A stretch of DNA of 8,561 nucleotides from Paracoccaceae bacterium (GTDB taxonomy: Bacteria > Pseudomonadota > Alphaproteobacteria > Rhodobacterales > Rhodobacteraceae), in the NCBI GenBank assembly GCA_003551745.1, contig PUNI01000489.1:1-8561 (forward strand), given 5' to 3'. The notes beneath the pieces were generated by a model. The model was not told where the DNA came from. It did not search any database and saw only the letters and a list, made by a program, of their open reading frames with translations. Shown in pieces: positions 5,071-8,561 of the stretch. The translations under genes and the position numbers were made by a program. The first letter of the stretch is position 1; each line of letters opens with the position of its first letter.

Positions 5071-6297
5071 ATGCCGGGTGTTCTGGACGGGCTGCGGGTG
5101 ATCGAGGGCTCGGCCTTCGTGGCGGTGCCGCTGGCGGGGATGACGCTGGCGCAGATGGGAGCCGAGGTCATCCGCTTCGACCGAATCGGCGGCGGGCTCG
5201 ATGCAAAACGCTGGCCGGTGACCTCCGAGGGCCGGAGCCTGTTCTGGGCCGGGCTCAACAAGGGCAAGAAGAGTTTCGCGGTCAACCTCTCCGACCCGCG
5301 GGGGCAGGAGCTGGTGGCCGAGCTGATCTGCGCGCCGGGGCCGTCGGGCGGCTGCTATCTCACCAATCTCGGCCAACGCGGGCTGCTGAGCTACGACCGG
5401 CTGCGGGAGCGGCGCGAGGACGTGATCGTGGTCTCGCTGCTTGGCACACGGCAGGGCGGCCCGGCGGTGGACTACACGGTGAACCCGGCGGTCGGGTTTC
5501 CCGCCGCGACCGGGCCCGAGGGCTCGGACGAGCCCGTGGCCCATGTGCTGCCGGCGTGGGACTGCATCACCGGCCAGATGGTGGTGGGCGGGCTCCTGGC
5601 GGCCGAGCGTCACCGGCTGCGCACCGGCGAAGGCCAGCTTGTCGAGCTGTCACTGAAGGATGTGGCGGCGGCGATGCTGGGCAATCTCGGCATCATCGGC
5701 GAGGTGGTGGTGAACGGGGTGGACCGGCCGAAGTATGGCAACGCGCTCTACGGGGCCTATGGGCAGGACTTCACCTGTGCCGACGGACGCCGGGTGATGG
5801 TGATCGGGCTGACCGACCGTCAGTGGAAGGGGCTGGTGAAAGCCACCGGCACCGGCGACGCGATGGCCGCGCTGGCCGAGCGCCTCGGCCTCGACCTCAC
5901 CCAGGAGGGTGCACGCTTCGAGGCCCGCAACGAGATCGCAGCGATCCTGGCGCCCTGGTTCGCGGCCCGGAAGGTTTCCGATTTCGCCGCCGATTTCGAC
6001 GCCGCAGGGCTGACCTGGACCGAGTTTCGCAGCTTCGCCGAAGCGGTGGCGCAGGATCCCGACCTGTCCGAGGACAACCCGATGTTCGCGGTGATCGACC
6101 AGCCGGGGGTCGGGCGCTATCCGGTGCCGGCCTCGCCGCTGGCCTTCTCCGGCTCCGGCCGGCCCGGTCCGGCCCCGGCCCCGGAACTCGGTGCCCATAC
6201 CGAGGCGATCCTCGCCGAGGTGCTCGGACTCGGCTCGGGCGAGATCGGCCAGTTGATGGATGACGGGGTGGTGGCCGGTCCTGCGGCGCCGGGGTAA
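5071..6297 (+). CDS. mct: Family III CoA-transferase, 2-methylfumaryl(mesaconyl)-CoA C1-C4 isomerase-like
   Basis: This is a 408-residue CaiB/BaiF (family III) CoA-transferase. The opening GLRVIEGSAFVAVPLAGMT (7-25), GGGLDAKRWPVT, AGLNKGKKS, VDYTVNPAVGFP (133-144) and HVLPAWDCITGQM (158-170) match what I recall of the Chloroflexus Mct enzyme and its bacterial relatives. That enzyme moves CoA within mesaconyl-CoA from C1 to C4 (2-methylfumaryl-CoA to 3-methylfumaryl-CoA). Asp164 is the probable catalytic aspartate that forms the mixed anhydride. The YGAYGQDF and GRRVMVIGLTDRQW stretches and the EDNPMF region also fit. Length equals the family norm and nothing is missing. GAGGGGG at 5059-5065 marks the ATG at 5071. 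The 19-bp gap to the hydratase gene indicates one operon. No lyase (mcl/ccl) or C1-hydratase (mch) is in the window; these would have to be elsewhere. The gene converges with chpT, with 34 bp between stops and no convincing terminator. Confidence 0.85.
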   Translation: MPGVLDGLRVIEGSAFVAVPLAGMTLAQMGAEVIRFDRIGGGLDAKRWPVTSEGRSLFWAGLNKGKKSFAVNLSDPRGQELVAELICAPGPSGGCYLTNLGQRGLLSYDRLRERREDVIVVSLLGTRQGGPAVDYTVNPAVGFPAATGPEGSDEPVAHVLPAWDCITGQMVVGGLLAAERHRLRTGEGQLVELSLKDVAAAMLGNLGIIGEVVVNGVDRPKYGNALYGAYGQDFTCADGRRVMVIGLTDRQWKGLVKATGTGDAMAALAERLGLDLTQEGARFEARNEIAAILAPWFAARKVSDFAADFDAAGLTWTEFRSFAEAVAQDPDLSEDNPMFAVIDQPGVGRYPVPASPLAFSGSGRPGPAPAPELGAHTEAILAEVLGLGSGEIGQLMDDGVVAGPAAPG

Positions 6298-6331
6298 GCG
6301 CGCCCCAGGCCCCCGGCAGAGCCGCGGCGCC

Positions 6332-6979
6332 CTAGAATTCGAGCACCGCGCCGCCCTCGGCCACCGCGACGTCCACGCGCCGGCCTACGGCCCGGGCGGC
6401 CTGCGGCGCCAGGGCGAACTGGACCAGCGGCGCGCTGACCTCGGGCATGGGCGCGCGGCCGGCGACCCCTGCCCAAAGATCGGAAAGATCGCGCATCCGC
6501 TCGGCGGTGCCGGTCAGGCGCCAGCGCGGGCCCGACCGCGCCACCGCCACCTCGCCGCCGAAGGGCAGCGCCGCCTCCAGGCACATCAGCAGCAGGAAAG
6601 CCAGCCGGACCGCGCCGCGATCGGCCTCTCCCATCGCCTGCCAGTCGATCCTCACCCGCGCCGTGCGCGCATGGGCGGCGACGATCCCTGCGATCTCGGG
6701 CCCGCCCATCCGCTGCGACGGGGTGGCGGTGCCGAAGGCCACCCGCAGGAACTGCACACGCGCCTTCGCGCTCTCGACACTCTGCGAGATCAGCGCCATC
6801 TCCGGGCCGGCCGCATGGCCGTTGAGCGCCATCAGCTCCAGCCCGTTTCCGATGGCGCCCAGCGGGTTGTTGAGATCGTGGCAGATCCGTGATCCGATCA
6901 TCGCGGCGAGGTCGAGGCTATCTGTGGCTGGCTCCCAGTCCTCTCGGGTGTAGTCCAGACGGGGGTCATCTTCAGGCAC
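6332..6979 (-). CDS. chpT: Histidine phosphotransferase ChpT
   Basis: This 215-residue protein matches ChpT, which in alphaproteobacteria passes phosphate from the hybrid kinase CckA to the response regulators CtrA and CpdR. In Rhodobacterales this controls motility, gene-transfer-agent production and related traits rather than being essential. The H-box SRICHDLNNPLGAIGNGLEL (30-49) contains the phosphorylated histidine His34. The rest of the first domain is a two-helix dimerisation domain, followed by a degenerate kinase-like C-terminal domain (about 85-215) without the ATP-binding N, G1 and G2 boxes, as expected for ChpT. The start is GTG at 6979, supported by GGAGG at 6988-6984; there is no in-frame ATG before Met27, which would cut into the H-box helix. 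It is divergent from a DUF3553 gene with only 38 bp between. Confidence 0.9.
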   Translation of the reverse strand: MPEDDPRLDYTREDWEPATDSLDLAAMIGSRICHDLNNPLGAIGNGLELMALNGHAAGPEMALISQSVESAKARVQFLRVAFGTATPSQRMGGPEIAGIVAAHARTARVRIDWQAMGEADRGAVRLAFLLLMCLEAALPFGGEVAVARSGPRWRLTGTAERMRDLSDLWAGVAGRAPMPEVSAPLVQFALAPQAARAVGRRVDVAVAEGGAVLEF

Positions 6980-7017
6980 GGTGCCTCCAGGCGTTGGCAG
7001 CTTTGGGGGTAGGGGCA

Positions 7018-7212
7018 GTGAAAGGCGTCAACGAGATCATCGAGCCCGGCATGCTGGTGCGCCATCCCGGCTGCCCGGAGTGGGGGCTCGGACAGGTCCA
7101 GTCCTGCATCGGCGGCCGCATTACCGTGAACTTCGAGGAAGCCGGCAAGATCGTGATCGATGGCACCCGGGTTGAACTCCGCATCGTGACCGGGCCAGAT
7201 GAAACACCTTAA
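7018..7212 (+). CDS. DUF3553 domain protein
   Basis: This is a 64-residue protein whose core, EPGMLVRHPGCPEWGLGQVQ then GGRITVNFEEAGK, is the DUF3553 signature. The pattern GxxVxHPxxxxWGxGxVxS..xxxVxFExxGxK recalls the small beta-barrel domain found at the C terminus of some UvrD-like helicases and CarD-like modules. Here it stands alone. The molecular role is unknown; binding to RNA polymerase or another protein partner is a guess. The GTG at 7018 (preceded by GGGGTAGGGG) is the likely start because it begins just before the conserved part. A TTG at 7003 in the same frame is an alternative. Its promoter must lie inside the chpT coding region. The next gene, olsB, starts 127 bp later. Confidence 0.8.
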   Translation: MKGVNEIIEPGMLVRHPGCPEWGLGQVQSCIGGRITVNFEEAGKIVIDGTRVELRIVTGPDETP

Positions 7213-7339
7213 GCGAGAGAAATCAAGTATCACTCAACCATAGGGGGATCTCTTGCCGGTTGCATGTGCCCGGCCCAGCCCATAGACCGGAAAGCCGAAG
7301 GGAGAGGCCGGTGGGGCGGCGGGTGGTGAAAGGCTCGGA

Positions 7340-8137
7340 ATGTCCCGGCAGATTGTCTTGGAGGAGCCGCATCTTCGGCTGTGTCTGGCCGAGAGCGAGC
7401 AGGACAGGTTGGCTGTGCAGCGCCTGCGCTACGAGGTCTTCGTCGCCGAACTGGGCGGTGACGGCGACCTTGTCGATCATGCCAACCGCTTCGAGCGCGA
7501 CGCCTTCGACCCGCATGTCGATCATCTGGTCCTGATAGACACGCGCCGCCATGCGGCCGCACTCGATCATGTCGTGGCCGTCTACCGGCTGCTGCCCGGC
7601 CAGCGGGCGGCGGCGATCGGCGGCTTCTATTGCGACGCGGAATACGACCTGGCCCCGCTGATCCGCTCCGGGCGCCGCCTGCTGGAACTGGGACGGTCCT
7701 GCGTGCATCGCGACTATCGCGGCGGCACGGCAATGTTCCATCTCTGGAACGGCCTCGCGGAGTATGTGCTGGCCCGCGACATCGAAGTGCTGTTCGGTGT
7801 CGCCAGCTTCCACGGCACCGACATCGACCGGCTGCGGCTGCCTCTGGCTTATCTGCACCACCATCATCTCGCCCCGCCCGAGCTGCGCGTGCGCGTTCGC
7901 GAGGAGTACTTCCAGCCGATGGACCTTCTGCCGCGCGACGCGGTCGATCCCGCGAGGGCGCGGCCGCAGCTGCCCTCGCTGATCCGGGGCTATCTGCGCC
8001 TCGGCGGCTTCGTCGGCGAGGGCGCCTTCGTCGACCGGCCCTTCAACACGACCGACGTCTGCCTGGTCATGGACACCGCCCTGATGTCGCAGCGCCACCG
8101 CAGCTACTACACGCGCCGCAAGGGTCCCGCCGGGTGA
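7340..8137 (+). CDS. olsB: OlsB, L-ornithine N-alpha-acyltransferase (GNAT fold)
   Basis: This 265-residue enzyme makes lyso-ornithine lipid by transferring a 3-hydroxyacyl chain from acyl carrier protein to the alpha-amino group of ornithine, at the cytoplasmic side of the inner membrane. Family features in order are RLRYEVFVAELG (28-39), VAVYRLLPG (79-87), the strongly conserved LELGRSCVHRDYRGG (115-129), the WNGLAEY helix, FGVASFHGTD (152-161), YLHHHHLAPP (171-180), and the C-terminal LIRGYLRLGGFVGEGAFVD (214-232) with FNTTDVCLVM. Length is normal. The ATG at 7340 follows GAAAGG at 7328-7333. The 127 bp upstream (7213-7339) includes the only AT-rich patch nearby (about 7200-7245), the likely promoter zone, but I see no clear -35/-10 pair and no Pho box. 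The stop overlaps the start of olsA. Confidence 0.92.
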   Translation: MSRQIVLEEPHLRLCLAESEQDRLAVQRLRYEVFVAELGGDGDLVDHANRFERDAFDPHVDHLVLIDTRRHAAALDHVVAVYRLLPGQRAAAIGGFYCDAEYDLAPLIRSGRRLLELGRSCVHRDYRGGTAMFHLWNGLAEYVLARDIEVLFGVASFHGTDIDRLRLPLAYLHHHHLAPPELRVRVREEYFQPMDLLPRDAVDPARARPQLPSLIRGYLRLGGFVGEGAFVDRPFNTTDVCLVMDTALMSQRHRSYYTRRKGPAG

Positions 8138-8561
8138 GCCCCACCTGGGGCGTCGACACGCCGCCGCCGCCGGCACCGCCCACTGGCCCGTTCGGCTGGG
8201 CGAGGGTTCTTCTGCGCGGGCTGGCGGTGGGCGGGGTGACCTTCGGCGGCCTCGGGCTGCTGCTGCTGCTGCGGCTCGTCGAGCGGCCGCTGTTCGGCCT
8301 CGACCGTCCGCTGACGCCCTGGATCACCGTGGGCGTGTGCCGGGCGGCGCTGCGGCTGATGGGCCTGCGGATGACGGTCACCGGCCGCCCGCTGGCGGCG
8401 CGCGGGGCGATGGTGGCCAACCATGCCTCCTGGCTCGATATCTATGTGCTGAACGCTCCGGCGCCGCTCTACTTCGTGTCGAAGGCCGAGGTCGCGCGCT
8501 GGCCCGCGATCGGCTGGCTGGCGCGTGCCACCGGCACCGTCTTCATCAGCAGCGACAGCCG
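8134..8561 (+). CDS. olsA: OlsA, lyso-ornithine lipid O-acyltransferase (PlsC family, 3' end outside window)
   Basis: This is an open frame of 142 codons running off the right edge. It starts with GTG at 8134, which overlaps the olsB stop as GTGA; this overlap means translational coupling and one mRNA. OlsA transfers a fatty acyl chain to the hydroxyl of lyso-ornithine lipid to give ornithine lipid. Residues 10-16 are a proline run and residues about 28-48 are a hydrophobic membrane anchor. The PlsC acyltransferase domain begins near 88 with the catalytic HX4D box NHASWLDIY (His97, Asp102). It continues with FVSKAEVARWPAIGWLARAT, the usual second block, and GTVFI. The glycerol-phosphate-type and later blocks lie beyond the window. 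By family alone it could be a phospholipid acyltransferase (PlsC), since some OlsA proteins have both activities. The link to olsB favours OlsA. Confidence 0.88.
   Translation, partial: MSPTWGVDTPPPPAPPTGPFGWARVLLRGLAVGGVTFGGLGLLLLLRLVERPLFGLDRPLTPWITVGVCRAALRLMGLRMTVTGRPLAARGAMVANHASWLDIYVLNAPAPLYFVSKAEVARWPAIGWLARATGTVFISSDS

Noticed and set aside
4020..5285. Long minus-strand open frame (421 codons) across the hydratase gene
   Set aside because: It spans three real plus-strand genes, with low-complexity Arg/Pro/Gly content; it is a GC shadow.
6298..6331. Bidirectional terminator between mct and chpT
   Set aside because: Only a 5-bp GCGCC/GGCGC pairing across a 21-nt loop and no T tract on either strand.
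7209..7223. CtrA-like TTAA half-site upstream of olsB
   Set aside because: The second half seven bases later reads AAAT, not TTAA; a single half-site is not meaningful.

Overview
The window is GC-rich with dense genes, and the third codon positions of its genes are almost all G or C. The gene content points to an alphaproteobacterium, most likely a Rhodobacterales/Rhodobacteraceae member. The indicators are a ChpT phosphotransferase of the CckA-ChpT-CtrA relay, a DUF3553 protein, an olsBA ornithine-lipid operon, and an Mct-type CoA-transferase next to a mesaconyl-CoA-hydratase-like protein. The genus cannot be fixed from this sequence. No phage, transposase, CRISPR or plasmid gene is visible; this reads as ordinary chromosome with a few local scars.

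Left part (1-2283). A minus-strand gene for a small secreted protein runs off the left edge and is divergent from an M20-family dipeptidase (349-1737). The first 41 bases of the window are an exact copy of the ribosome binding site and first codons of the dipeptidase. This suggests a 332-bp tandem duplication or an assembly join at the window edge. Next come two identical tRNA-Asp(GTC) genes on the minus strand, with a good promoter behind them. The rest, up to the next gene, is non-coding.

Middle (2284-6297, mostly plus strand). A Tat-exported polysaccharide deacetylase is followed by about 370 bp without an intact gene. On the minus strand this gap holds what looks like a decayed, frame-shifted N-terminal piece of a hydroxypyruvate-isomerase-like gene. 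Then come an unrecognised 239-residue protein with two hydrophobic segments, a hotdog-fold hydratase resembling mesaconyl-C4-CoA hydratase, and a family III CoA-transferase resembling 2-methylfumaryl(mesaconyl)-CoA C1-C4 transferase (mct). The last two form a clear operon. Together they could turn mesaconyl-C1-CoA, an intermediate of the ethylmalonyl-CoA pathway, into citramalyl-CoA, as in the second half of the 3-hydroxypropionate bicycle. This is the most interesting metabolic signal in the window.

Right part (6332-8561). chpT (minus) converges on mct and is divergent, with only 38 bp between, from a small DUF3553 gene. The window ends in olsB and the first part of olsA, which overlap by four bases (GTGA) and make ornithine lipids.
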